In this document: piece after piece, positions 45,909 to 56,137 of the stretch | How positions within the stretch are numbered: position 1 is the stretch's first letter | Layout: each line of letters starts with the position of its first letter | Source of the DNA: Lenzites betulinus | Taxonomy: Eukaryota > Basidiomycota > Agaricomycetes > Polyporales > Polyporaceae | Reading direction: 5' to 3' | Assembly: GCA_022264855.1 (NCBI GenBank) | Contig: JABYQU010000019.1 | Location: forward strand, 372,001-436,000 | Length of the DNA: 64,000 bases | Notes under the pieces: generated by a model | What the model saw: the letters and a program-made list of their open reading frames with translations, nothing else | The model's database searches: none | What the model was told of the DNA's origin: nothing | Program-made: the position numbers and the translations under genes

Positions 45909-46730
45909 TCAGCACAGCACTGAGCTGGTCACGAACCCTAGATCGCAGAGAAATGTGTAGCCAGCGAGGCGTTGTTGCAATGTGGGACGCCGTCCCCCCG
46001 CCCGCTTTTATTCATTTCCACTTCAGAGGAAGGCCGACAATACCCCGCTGGGAGGCGGGTGCACAGGGCCCGACGGTGCGCATCACGTCGGGGGCGGTCT
46101 CGTGGACGATCTAAAAGCGACTAGGAAGACAAGTAACGGGGCGGCCTGCGAACTGACGACTCATAAAAGAGTCATGCGCTGGCGCATTCCCGCAGTTGAG
46201 TTTGGGGATGTATCCAGTGACCCACTTGATGACCAAGGGAGAATCGCTGTCGAAGGCGGAGTGGCTAGCTGGAGTGGGATCGCGTCGGCGATCCCGGTGA
46301 CCTGTGCGAGAGACTGTCCAAATTCACAAGCATTTTTCGACGAGACATGCAAGAAGACGAGGCCGGAACCTCAGAAGCTGTCTGAACCATTCCAGTAAGC
46401 GGTCACCAGTTGTGATGATTGTGGGATGGACGATAATTCAGCTAGAAGTTGGCAGAGGTTACCCAGCAGCCTAGACGAACGTGCCAACGATTAGTTTCAG
46501 AGATGCAGAAGGATGAACATCTGGCCACGGAGGTTGTCCGAGTTATATTCGTGGTGGTCGTAGGTCAAGTAGAATAAACGCACGGTGCGAAGGCGGTGAA
46601 GGCATCTACCGGCGTCTCCGGGAGTGCTTATTCCCACGTGGCTTAATGGGCGCCTACTGATACAGCGGGGAACGGGCCACGCGCGGCGACCGACTCCCCG
46701 ACTCCGCCTCCTCTATCACACCCGCCGGCC
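45909..46730. promoter_or_regulatory. Divergent intergenic region, CE16 esterase / AP-2 mu
   Basis: This region separates two divergent start codons and must carry both promoters. I see no definite TATA or activator site and no further gene. Confidence 0.4.
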
Positions 46731-48581
46731 ATGATTTCGGTGAGGACTCACGCGTGCTGATAGTTAATTAGCCTAACTGGGATCGTAGGGGTTCTTTATC
46801 TTCAACCAAAAGGGAGAGGTGTGTGGGTTGTAAGCGTAACCGAGACGTATTGCTCAAAGCTAGCCTCTCTTATTGCTAGGTTCTCATCTCGCGATTATAC
46901 CGGACAGACTTGAAGTACGCAGCGCGAGCCTCTTCTGCTTTGTAGGAACTGTGCTGAGGCAATGGGCTCCCACCCAGGCGATCCATTGCGGACGTGTTCA
47001 GGATACAAGTCGTTTCGAACAGCGACGTCCGTTCCCCCATCATTACCCTCGGTTCTACCAGTTTCTTCCACGTACGCGTCAACAATCTCTATGTTGTCGC
47101 CGTTACAAAGTGAGTGCGCCATGTGCAGTGTATTCTTATCATCTAACGGGGCAATGCACTTGGAGGTGTAATGCCAATGCCGCCCTGGTGTTCGAGTTCT
47201 GCTACCGCTTCATCTCAATAGCGAAATCCTACTTCGGCAAAGTGGATGAAGAAGCGGTCAAGAACAACTTCGTTCTAATATATGAGCTCATTGATGGTGC
47301 GTGTATCACACCTCCCTCCGTATCCCTCCCCGCCAACCAAGCTGTGCGCCAGAAATCATCGATTTCGGATACCCTCAAAACAGTGAAGCTGATACCCTGA
47401 AGACATATATTACCACGGAAAGCGTGATCTCTTCCAATATAGCTGCGGTCAGTACAGTCTATATCATTTCCCCCAAGCTTGCTAGGGCTGAACCCCGTGT
47501 TCAATGTACAGGAAGAGTCTTCGAAGATCACCACGCAAGCAACTGGGGCCACAAGTTGGCGGCGGGGTGATGTCAAGTACAAGAAAAACGAGGCCTTCGT
47601 TGATGTGGTCGAGACTGTGAACTTGAGCATGAGCGCGAAAGGTAAGGCTTACATGACCGTGAGCACAGAACCCGCTAATCGTCCCGGTAACCACAGGAAC
47701 GGTCCTGCGTGCTGAAGTGGATGGTCACATCATGATGCGCGCGTATCTATCTGGCTCGCCGGAGTGCAAGTTCGGTCTGAACGACAAACTTGTGGTGGAC
47801 AAGAGTGAGCGTACTGGAGGCGACGCCGTCGAACTCGATGACTGTCGCTTCCATCAATGCGTCAGGTTGGACGAGTTCGATTCGACACGTACGATCAGCT
47901 TCGTCCCTCCAGATGGCGAGTTCGAGTTGATGAAGTGGGTGTTTGACCGACACATGCCACTCCTGCGACTTGCTGACGTCACTTAACAACTGTAGATATC
48001 GGTCAACAACGAATGTCAAGCTACCACTGAAGGTCATCGCGACGGTGAACGAGGTCGGAACCACACAGGTCACTTATGTGATCGCCGTGAAGACGAACTT
48101 TAACAACAAGTTGTCGGCAACGAATGTGGTCATACGTATACCCACCCCCTTGAACACCACAAGCGTTGATTGCAAGGTTGCCCTTGGAAAGGCCAAATAT
48201 GTACCAGCGGAGAACGTAGTTGTTTGGAAGTAAGACTAGGCTCTTCGCGACTCATTCCCATGGTGCTGATCTCATCGCCCCGCAGGCTACCACGAATACA
48301 GGGAGGACAGGAAGTCACATTCTCAGGGACCGCGAAGCTGACAAGCACGACCACTCGTCAAGTTTGGGCCCGCCCGCCGATCGACGTCGACTTCCAAGTG
48401 CTGATGTTTACGTCGTCCGGCCTGATCGTGCGCTTCTTGAAGGTGTTCGAGAAGAGCAACTACCACAGCGTCAAGTGGGTACGGTACCTAACGAAGGCGA
48501 GCGGATCGTACCAGATCAGAGTACGTAGTTTGCCCATCGTGACGAGTGCTGCCTGTATACTGAAGTTGGATTTAGTTCTGA
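46731..48581 (+). CDS. APM4: AP-2 clathrin adaptor medium (mu) subunit
   Basis: This is the medium chain of the plasma-membrane clathrin adaptor AP-2; it binds tyrosine-based sorting signals and PtdIns(4,5)P2 during endocytosis. Eleven coding exons give 424 aa: 46731-46739, 46789-46818, 46880-46914, 46978-47109, 47166-47296, 47353-47447, 47512-47641, 47697-47934, 47996-48229, 48286-48520, 48576-48581. The first coding exon is only MIS and the last only Phe-stop. The longin-like N-terminus ([22 protein letters not shown]) leads into [18 protein letters not shown]. After a short linker with [15 protein letters not shown] comes the mu homology domain, with [52 protein letters not shown] and [21 protein letters not shown], ending SGSYQIRF. 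The LNTTSV and [12 protein letters not shown] blocks fit AP-2 rather than AP-1. Confidence 0.93.
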
Positions 48582-48948
48582 GGTTTCGTGCGCGTGCGCG
48601 GTGCTTGTATATTATTGAGGAGGACGACTGCTAATTTGTATACTCTGACCTATGGATGATTTGCACGTATGTTCGGAATGGTGGCCAGCGCAAGAGTCAA
48701 CGTCCCCCATCAACCTCTCCGAGATCGCGACGTGTATGGTGATGGACACAAATATCCGGACCGGCCATTGCATGGTTCGCTGCGCTTTGGTTCCATCCCA
48801 CGGCGTCACATACTGAACTGCAAGGATGCTGTGACTAGCCATCAGCGATGACGCGGCCCTCAGTACTTACTGTGGCACGATATGTTGACGCTAGTATCAA
48901 CGTCAATCGTCGACCACCAGTAGCTCCCACTACATCCACTGGCAAGCC
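48582..48948. other. Intergenic, AP-2 mu 3' flank
   Basis: This holds the 3' UTR of AP-2 mu and the promoter of the next gene. Nothing else is seen. Confidence 0.5.
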
Positions 48949-49473
48949 ATGCCTGTGACCGAGATTGCCGTACTCAAACTCCTATCACGTCACTCTTGGG
49001 ACTCGGCGGAGACACGATCATTCTTCGCAGCTGTCGCGTCCCAACAAGCCGCGTGGTCAGGGTACCCGCTCCATTACTTCCAGGACACTTCTGACGCCTC
49101 CGTCGTCTACATCCTCACCGGGTGGGAGAGTGTCCCCGCGCACTGGGAGTGGATCAAGAGCGAGCCGAACCAGAAGCTTCTCGAGCTGGGGAAGGGGCTC
49201 ATCGAGGTAGTGGGGCTCAACCACGTGTACTTTGCGCCTGACCTGCATGGAGTCGATTGCGTCGTTCTGGAGCAGTGGGAAGGAGAGCGAGGCGAGGTGC
49301 GGGATTGTAAGGAGAAGGCCGTCGTGGATGTGGAGGGGAAAGTTGAGGAGAATCCAGAGCAGGCGTATGGGCTGAGGGGCTTCGCGGCGGGGATGCGGGA
49401 GGAAGGGTGGGGCGGTGAACGTGTAGAGGGAAGGACGGTGTACCTGCGGAGGTTGTTAGTACAGGCAGACTAA
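48949..49473 (+). CDS. Dimeric alpha/beta-barrel (ABM-like) protein
   Basis: This is an intronless frame of 174 aa. The N-terminal half reads as an antibiotic-biosynthesis-monooxygenase-type barrel: TEIAVLKLL, a helix, PLHYFQDTSDASVVYILTGWESVPAHWEWIKSEPNQKLLE, and GLNHVYFAPDL. The strand-helix pattern with a GWES segment is typical of small dimeric ferredoxin-like proteins. In fungi such proteins may act as cofactor-free monooxygenases, stress proteins or have no known job. The C-terminal third is acidic and Glu/Gly-rich. I cannot assign a substrate. The gene sits alone between AP-2 mu and MIF2. Confidence 0.72.
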   Translation: MPVTEIAVLKLLSRHSWDSAETRSFFAAVASQQAAWSGYPLHYFQDTSDASVVYILTGWESVPAHWEWIKSEPNQKLLELGKGLIEVVGLNHVYFAPDLHGVDCVVLEQWEGERGEVRDCKEKAVVDVEGKVEENPEQAYGLRGFAAGMREEGWGGERVEGRTVYLRRLLVQAD

Positions 49474-50078
49474 AAGGATGGCCGATGCCCGCGCTAGTTT
49501 CTCGATATAGCATTCAGCTGCAGAGGTGTATGCGATAAAGCGTGATAGAAATCGATGACTCCAGGAAGTTTTGCCGAGCGGTCTCTAGGCCCATTTGACT
49601 TCGCCTTTCATTGGCCGTGAACAGTCCTCTCAGGAAGATATCCATGCGCCCTGTGCATCCTAAATCGACTATCAGTCGGCGGCACTGAGGCCTGATGACA
49701 TCCAGGTAAGCTTACTCACGGGAAGTAGAAAAGGATATAGTCTCGGCGAAGGAGGCTTAGAGCAGATTCCGATATGGCGAACACCAGAACTGTTCACGCA
49801 GCCTCACTACGTAGTCAGCGAACATGTGGTCGCGTACTTATAACTCCCCAGAGATTTATTGAGTCTGATGTGCCATAGCTATTTCACAAGTCCTAAAAAT
49901 GCTTCAGCATTGGACTGAACAACGTAGCCGATCGATGTAGTTGACGAAGGGAACAGGGTGGGCGCTAGATGAGCGCTTGCAGTGTGGCAAGTACTTTTGT
50001 AAACAGGAGCAAACAATGAATGGTTGAGCGGGGTTGGATACGCGCTGTCGCTGCCGCACTCTCCGCTCGACCTCATCC
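49474..50078. other. Intergenic before MIF2
   Basis: This AT-richer spacer should contain the MIF2 promoter. No gene is supported. Confidence 0.5.
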
Positions 50079-52177
50079 ATGCCCGCTTCCGCACGCAAGA
50101 GCAGCCTGGGCAATCTTCGCCGCGGGCCGCAGAAGTATATTCCATTCCGCGCCGACGACTTCCAACATGGCAAGAAGACCGGCATCGCAGTTGGCTATGT
50201 CGACCGCATGTCCGACGAGTTCGAGCCGTTCGAGCAGGTCATCCTTCAGGCCGACAACCGCACACCATACAGACCCCAGGTTGCGCGCAAGAAGCGCGGC
50301 CCCAAGACCCCAGTACCTATGCGCAATGAACCGGAGGAAGATGATGGGGATGGAGAAATCTCGATGGACCTTGAAGACAGTGAGCCCTACCGCTCCGCGT
50401 GTGGTTTCAGCTCCCTGACGCGCTGTACAAGGCATACCGAACAGCCCATCCGCATATTTTGCGCATACCCGCATGAAAGCGATCACCTCGAGCGTGCAAC
50501 GTATTGGCTCCTCTTCTCGTCCTGTCCAACACACCTCGGACGTCGATTTCGACGAGGTGCCCTCCCCCCGCGCGTCCCCTTCATATACCGCGCCGAGAAA
50601 GTCTCTTCCTCGTAGCAGCAATGCGTACCCGCCTGTCCGATCGCGCCTGTCTCATTCCACTGTCGTGGAAGACGGTGAAATCGACTACGATTCTGACGAC
50701 GCAGCCCCTGATGATTTCGGTGGCTACGGAGACAACATGGGAGATGAAGATGATTATCCACAGCAGGCCGCACGCACCCCCCGCAATGGACAGACGCCTC
50801 GTCGGACTAGCTTTGCGCAAATAGACCAGGACGCAGAAGAAGAGGCTCACGTGGAAGAAGCGATGGTGTCCGATCGGTCTCCAAGCGCGAAGGCCCGCGG
50901 AAAGCAACGTGCAAGTTATGTATCACCACCCCCCATTCCGTATGACGAGATGGAACCCGAGATCGCACAGGGGCTGGATGATGTGGACCGACTGTCAATC
51001 GATGGGGACGAAGAGCCACCTAGTATGATGGTCAGGCAGGTGAAGAGGGCGAAGGAGAATAAGGAGCGTGCGAAACCTCGAGAGAAAGCCCGTCCGCGAA
51101 AGGTTGTGCTGAGAGAACGTACGTACAGGGCTTCGTATCTATTGACCGTATGCGTTCTCATAAGAATATCCATTTCACAGTCACTCCCGATGATACTAAC
51201 ACCGACGGTGTTCGACGCAGCAAGCGAATGCGATATAGCCCTCTTGATTGGTGGAGGCTAGAGAAGGTCGTATATGGACGCAGGGAATCTGGCACCAGTC
51301 TTGTACCCAGCATTAAGGAGATCCACCGCATTCCGCAGATCAAACCAGAACCTCTCGGTGCCAAGAAGCGGAAGGGCGGACATCGCAAGCAAAGTCGTAC
51401 GGTAGAGCCCGAAGCGCAGCAAGTGATCGCCTACGACCCCGAAGGCGGGTGGGATGACGAGACGGATCCATACTGCAACGTACTCGACTATGGCGAGGGT
51501 GGCAGAGAGAGCACCCGTCGTAAGTATTCAATGGGATATATGCGCATATCAAGGTACTGAGGCGAAGTTGTCCTGTAGGTATCGCGTTCACCTCGAAGAT
51601 GGTCGCACCGAAGGCGGCGGCGCAAGGGGCTTTCTTTTTCCAGAAGATCTTTGGAGATGGTGATTTCCTCGCTGCGGGTCAACTCAATATTCCGCCTGGA
51701 TCGACGAAGCCGACGAAGAGCACTAAAGATAACACTTTCGTGAGTTTTCTCCAGCGCAGTTCTTCCGTGGTGCTCAAAGTTGCCAAGGTGTTCTACGTCA
51801 TCCAAGGAGCGATCAAGTTCGCGGTGCACCAGAGCAACTTTATCCTCGCGACAGGTGGATCGTTTATGGTCCCTCGTGGTAAGCATAGTGCATTCGTACG
51901 ACATCGTTTAAGCTCATTATACATAGGGAATGTGTATCACATTACCAACATCTGTGACCGCGAGGCGAAGCTTTTCTTCGCACAGGCGCGCAAGATGCCC
52001 GATGACGCTAGAGATGCCGCGGAAGAACAGGTGTCTGATATCGAGGGACGCTCTCGCTCGAGGTCTACTGGCACGGCTCTGCGTCGTGAGTCGACGGGCC
52101 GGGCATCGTCGGACACAATCAATGGAGAAGAACAGCAACCCAAGACGAAGTCCCGCCGTGGCACTTCAGCGCGATGA
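50079..52177 (+). CDS. MIF2: Inner kinetochore protein Mif2/CENP-C
   Basis: CENP-C binds the centromeric Cse4/CENP-A nucleosome and links it to the outer kinetochore. Six exons give 593 aa: 50079-50379, 50480-51118, 51181-51519, 51579-51739, 51788-51878, 51927-52177. The N-terminal conserved segment (RRGPQKYIPFRADDFQHGKKTG, residues ~14-35) is the family's Mis12-binding region. A long acidic, Ser/Pro-rich linker follows. The CENP-C signature is RRSKRMRYSPLDWWRLEKVVY in exon 3, with the Arg and Trp-Trp that contact H2A/H2B and CENP-A. The C-terminal cupin dimerisation domain spans exons 4-6 (GAFFFQKIFGDGDFLAAGQLNIPPG, FYVIQGAIKFAVHQSNFILATGGSFMVPRGNVYHITN). A Ser/Arg-rich tail ends the protein. 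Confidence 0.92.
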
Positions 52178-53212
52178 TTATTGCTTCAGCTACTTTTCCT
52201 CGAAATATTACCCCAGGAGCTTTGCAGCCAAACAGCCTAATCCCTCGGACTCACGGATCTGTAGTTCTTATTGTCTGACGCCCCGCGTGTATACTCTAGT
52301 CGAGTAGCGAGGGCGTTAACTCTGTGTACAGTATATGCCAACAATTTCATGCTCAAAGCTGTGTGTACGGTGGGAAAAGCCCTCGAACAGGTGCCACACG
52401 TCGAACAGAGAACAGAGAAGCTCCTCTATCAGAGTTCATCGCTCATCTCCCTGGGCCGGTATACGTACTGGGGGCGGGGCATATTTGACAGTAAGATTAT
52501 CTTCTCATCGCACCTGGCCTTGTGTGCTTACCGCTCCTTGCTTTTTGCCGCGATGTGCACAGGAACTGTCGAGGAAACGCGACTCTCTTGTCATGAGACG
52601 TACCGACTCCCAATTATCCTTGTTCTACACTGCACAGCGCACACTGGTATGGGCGATGTCACGTCATGCCTGCCTCCGGAATCCAAATAACAGGTGAGTG
52701 CCCGCCATCCACTTTATCCTTTCTTCAAGGGAGAGTCGGTACTGGCATCGCACCGTCCTGGACGTTTGATCCCCTGCGTGATGGTGCGTCGGTCTTATCC
52801 AAGGTGCGCTCCTATGGCGTGCAAGCTGCTCACAACGCTAAACCTCTCGCCCTCTTCCTCTCCCAAGAAGATGTACTGCGTTCCGTTCCCCTTGTCCTCG
52901 GTGGCTCTGAGCAGCCGCCTCCGTTCTGCGATCGCAGCGACGACCGCCCCCATGTGGATATCCCAATCGCCCCACCGCATGTTGCCCTCTTCCATTGGTC
53001 CATACTTAACAGGTATCACCCGAATGACCAAGTACACTGCAAACCGCAAGCAGGGGGGTTATCAGTGGGCTTTCCCCTGCCGTGGTTTTTCTGCAAGTAC
53101 GCGTTGGCGTTTCCTGTGTTATTGCTATGCCGGCTTCCAGTCGCATTCGGGAAAGTATGCCGCACCCGCCGGCTTGGATTATGACTGGGGATAAAAGCAG
53201 GCCGCTGTCGAG
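52178..53212. other. Intergenic between MIF2 and the caspase-fold gene
   Basis: About 1 kb without a supportable gene. Frames on both strands at 52660-53190 overlap each other and have no domains. A TATA-like ATAAAAG lies at 53190-53197. Confidence 0.5.
53190..53197 (+). promoter_or_regulatory. TATA-like element before the caspase-fold gene
   Basis: The sequence GATAAAAG lies only 16 bases before the first in-frame ATG (53213) and ~75 bases before the next (53273). If it is used as a TATA box, transcription would start near 53220 and translation at 53273. Confidence 0.35.
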
Positions 53213-54758
53213 ATGTCCAGAAAGCGGTCTATCCAGCTAGCGAGACACCCCCTCCGCGTTCTTGACGGTTCCATGGCCAACAAAGATGCACGCCCGGCAG
53301 TTGTTCATGATGGCAAGACCGTGAAGAGAGCCCTTGTCCTAGGCTGTGGCTACAAAGACGTTCCTAGAGGTCAGACTTACAGCCGCCTGCCAAATGCAGT
53401 GAGAGACGCAAAGGATGTTGCTAAGCTGCTCAACGGTATGTTCCGTCATCACCTACCATAATGTGTTCATGGCTGACAGTGCTCTCCGTCCACTCTATAG
53501 CGCAGTACAGCTACGACAAAGACAACATCGTCCAGCTTGTAGATGATGATAAGGATCCAAGGCGTAGGCCCACGAGGGATAATATCGTACGTGCCCATAG
53601 TTCATCATCAATGCTTAGGGGACTCACCTATGTATACACATGCTGTAGCTTCGTGAACTCTCGCGGCTGGTGCAGGAAACCTCCCCTGGAGATCGATTTT
53701 TCCTCTATTGTATGTATTGGATCTCTGTACAATCTTCTAGGCTGACAGTTTCGAAGTCGGAGGTCATTCGGATCGGACCTGGAGCGATACAGACGACGAG
53801 GGAGTGGTCAAATGTGCGTACGAGTAGTTGACGAATGCCCCTTCATATTTTCTGATGCACGGCGTCTGGCGCGCAGTCCTTGTCCCCTGTGACTACTGGA
53901 ACCATGCCGAGGACGTACCGCTGGAAGAGAGGATGATCCTGAGTAGTGAGCTGCGAACGCAGCTTCTTGACCGCCTTCCCATCGGCTCGAACAATTATGC
54001 AGTATTCGACGCGTGCGCCTCGGGGCGATTCTTGGACCTGTTCCATAATCGGTGCAACAATATCTACGTACCGTGGATCAGTCTTGGGTTCCGTCGGGGC
54101 AAGACGAGGTGGAGAAACGTCTGTGAGTACTATTTCAATCTTCCTTGACTAGAACGGATCACTGACGAGCCATACCTGTCAGGCCGCAGGGACGACTGCA
54201 GTGTGTCTTGTCTATGATGCAACCTAACGTGACCCAGACTAATTTACCTTCAACAGTTATGGACGATATCGAGCGAGCCTTGGAGAAGGAGAGCTCCTCT
54301 ACTAGCCGCGAACGAAACAGTGCGAAGTCACCTAACGATCGCAGTAAGCTTTCAAACCCAAAGTGATTCATCAGTTAATTGAACCTCATGTTATAGCATC
54401 GTCTATATCGAGTATCCGCATCTACCGAGGCAAACGTGTTAATGAGAACGAAGTCCTCACTGTCAAGACCTCCGTAAACGTCAATGGCAAGGGGAAGTCT
54501 CGTCGCATTTCTGTTGAGAGTCGGCAATCGTCCATTCATCGCAGGCCAAACATTCCGCTCGGGTCAAGAGAGGGCTCGACAGGCACTGTCCCAGGGATGC
54601 TGACAGAGAGACGCCGATACATCTTCGAAGACCTGGACGTTAGGCAGTGTGCATCCCCAATTCAAACCATCATCTCGTGCGATGGCTTCCACTGTGATGA
54701 AACAGTAACGGACGTAGTGGTAGACGGGCCGAATCTAGTACGTGACCCTGATCGTTAG
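53213..54758 (+). CDS. Caspase-fold (metacaspase-like, peptidase C14) protein
   Basis: This is a predicted cysteine peptidase of the caspase fold, a type linked in fungi to stress responses and regulated cell death. Eight exons give 383 aa: 53213-53435, 53501-53586, 53649-53713, 53749-53813, 53877-54122, 54183-54200 (18 bases), 54257-54343, 54397-54758. The first beta strand is KRALVLGCGYK; helix LPNAVRDAKDVAKLLN follows. The likely catalytic His lies in EVGGHSDRTW (exon 4) and the likely catalytic Cys in FDACASGRFLDL (exon 5), in the order and context of the family. The usual SGHG sequence around the His is replaced by VGGHSD. The C-terminal ~140 aa are Ser/Arg-rich and then contain SCDGFHCDE. 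An alternative start is Met21 at 53273, which has a stronger context. Confidence 0.72.
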
Positions 54759-54977
54759 GCCAGTACAAGAGTGCTGAGTGTTTGAATTTCATAGACAACC
54801 ATAGCCTCCTCCGGGGAATCACAGAAGACCTGGGATCAAAGGGGGGACTCTTTCACCCAGGTCTTGTTTCTCCACTACGCTCTTTATACTCGCCAATCAT
54901 ATATTGATTCTTCGTCATTGCCCTCATTCAACTAGACACTCATTCGCGCTCTCAGTCAGTCCTAACCATCCGTTCGT

Positions 54978-55426
54978 ATGTGTGTCGAGCTAACGAGGGA
55001 TCGAGCAGAAGACGACCCCTACCAGCCACTAGAGCAGCTGGTAAAGACCTTGGCGTAAGTCCCGTCGTTCGCCCGCAACGTGCGCCTCTCACGCGTCATA
55101 CAGCTACCGTGCAAACAGAATCTGCCTTAGGTTGCACGAGTGGAGCAAGGGGAAGAGGGAGGTATCAAAGCAGACCGCAGCGCCTTTCGACCCTGCGGAG
55201 CAGGAGGCCCTCGATCGGCTGGAGCTCGTGAACTTCTTTGAGCCTCAGGTACGTTCTACTTCCGGCATCTGTACTCTTATTGCAGTCGGGAGACGCATCT
55301 GATCATTTGGTGTGTCGATATAGGTCGGAAGCCAGAGACCCATGGTATGCCGCGTGCTATACTGAGGACGAAACGCATACTTATTTTGGCTCAATCCAGG
55401 TCCTACCGCAGCGTTTTGACCCTTGA
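54978..55426 (+). CDS. Small protein of unknown function next to the caspase-fold gene
   Basis: I do not recognise this gene. Three exons join in frame to give 120 aa: 54978-55054, 55104-55248, 55286-55426. The predicted protein starts MCVELTRDRAEDDPYQPLEQLVKTLA and continues with a charged helical stretch (RLHEWSKGKREVSKQ, then AEQEALDRLELVNFF). It ends in an aromatic- and cysteine-containing segment (DHLVCRYRSEARDPWYAACYTEDETHTYFGS). No signal peptide or membrane segment is seen. It lies 219 bases downstream of the caspase-fold gene on the same strand. Good splice signals and a frame kept across two introns support it, but the 3' end could extend through further exons. Confidence 0.45.
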
Positions 55427-56137
55427 GGAACGCAAGCTCTGTTATGATAGGCCTGCCCATTTTTCATGCACTCTTCCAGCTGCCTCCATCAACGCGAACG
55501 CACATACATACCCGGACATTCAGATGATGCACGCCTGGACATTTATGACCCTTATGATTTACGCACGGACTTCGAGCATATACCCAACGGACTCTCTTCC
55601 ACATCACCCCATTCCGCCACATTACGATCTTGCATCACGAGTCGCAGACATCAGCACTTCCCAATCAGCCCTCCTCGATTAGCAATCCATCCTTCGTTCA
55701 TCAGTGTACAATCCTAGGCATGTACTATGTGGCATCGAAACAACTTCGTGTCTCGATATGTCGCGAGCTCGAGTGCGTACAGACGTGAGAGCCCGCCCCC
55801 GCCTGCGTGCGCCGCAGACGGACGGCGGGATCCATTACGGGGCATTATAAATCCGGGGTGCGATGATGTGCGGTATGTAGAGCAGCGACGATGTGGGCAG
55901 TGAGGGTGGCGATGACGGCGACGACGTGTACACAGCTCGCGCGGGGCGCCGGTGCCCGCGCGCGCGCGCGACTAGCAGGGGACCAGATCCGATCCGGCAT
56001 CCAACGAGCGAGGTTTAAGATAGATAGAACCATCCGGGCAGCTATACTAAGCAGACACTGAAAAGAGAGGGACACGGGCACCAACGAGAGTAAATGGTAG
56101 GTAGGTAGATGCGGGCGCAATAGATAGGGCGTGGCGG
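55427..56137. other. Intergenic, no gene seen
   Basis: This holds the 3' flank of the small unknown gene and of the minus-strand proline-rich protein gene. It includes a GC alternation near 55955-55970. Nothing else is recognisable. Confidence 0.5.

Noticed and set aside
52666..53190. Frames on both strands before the caspase-fold gene
   Set aside because: Two plus frames and a minus frame overlap, the minus frame lacks an ATG, and none has a recognisable domain.
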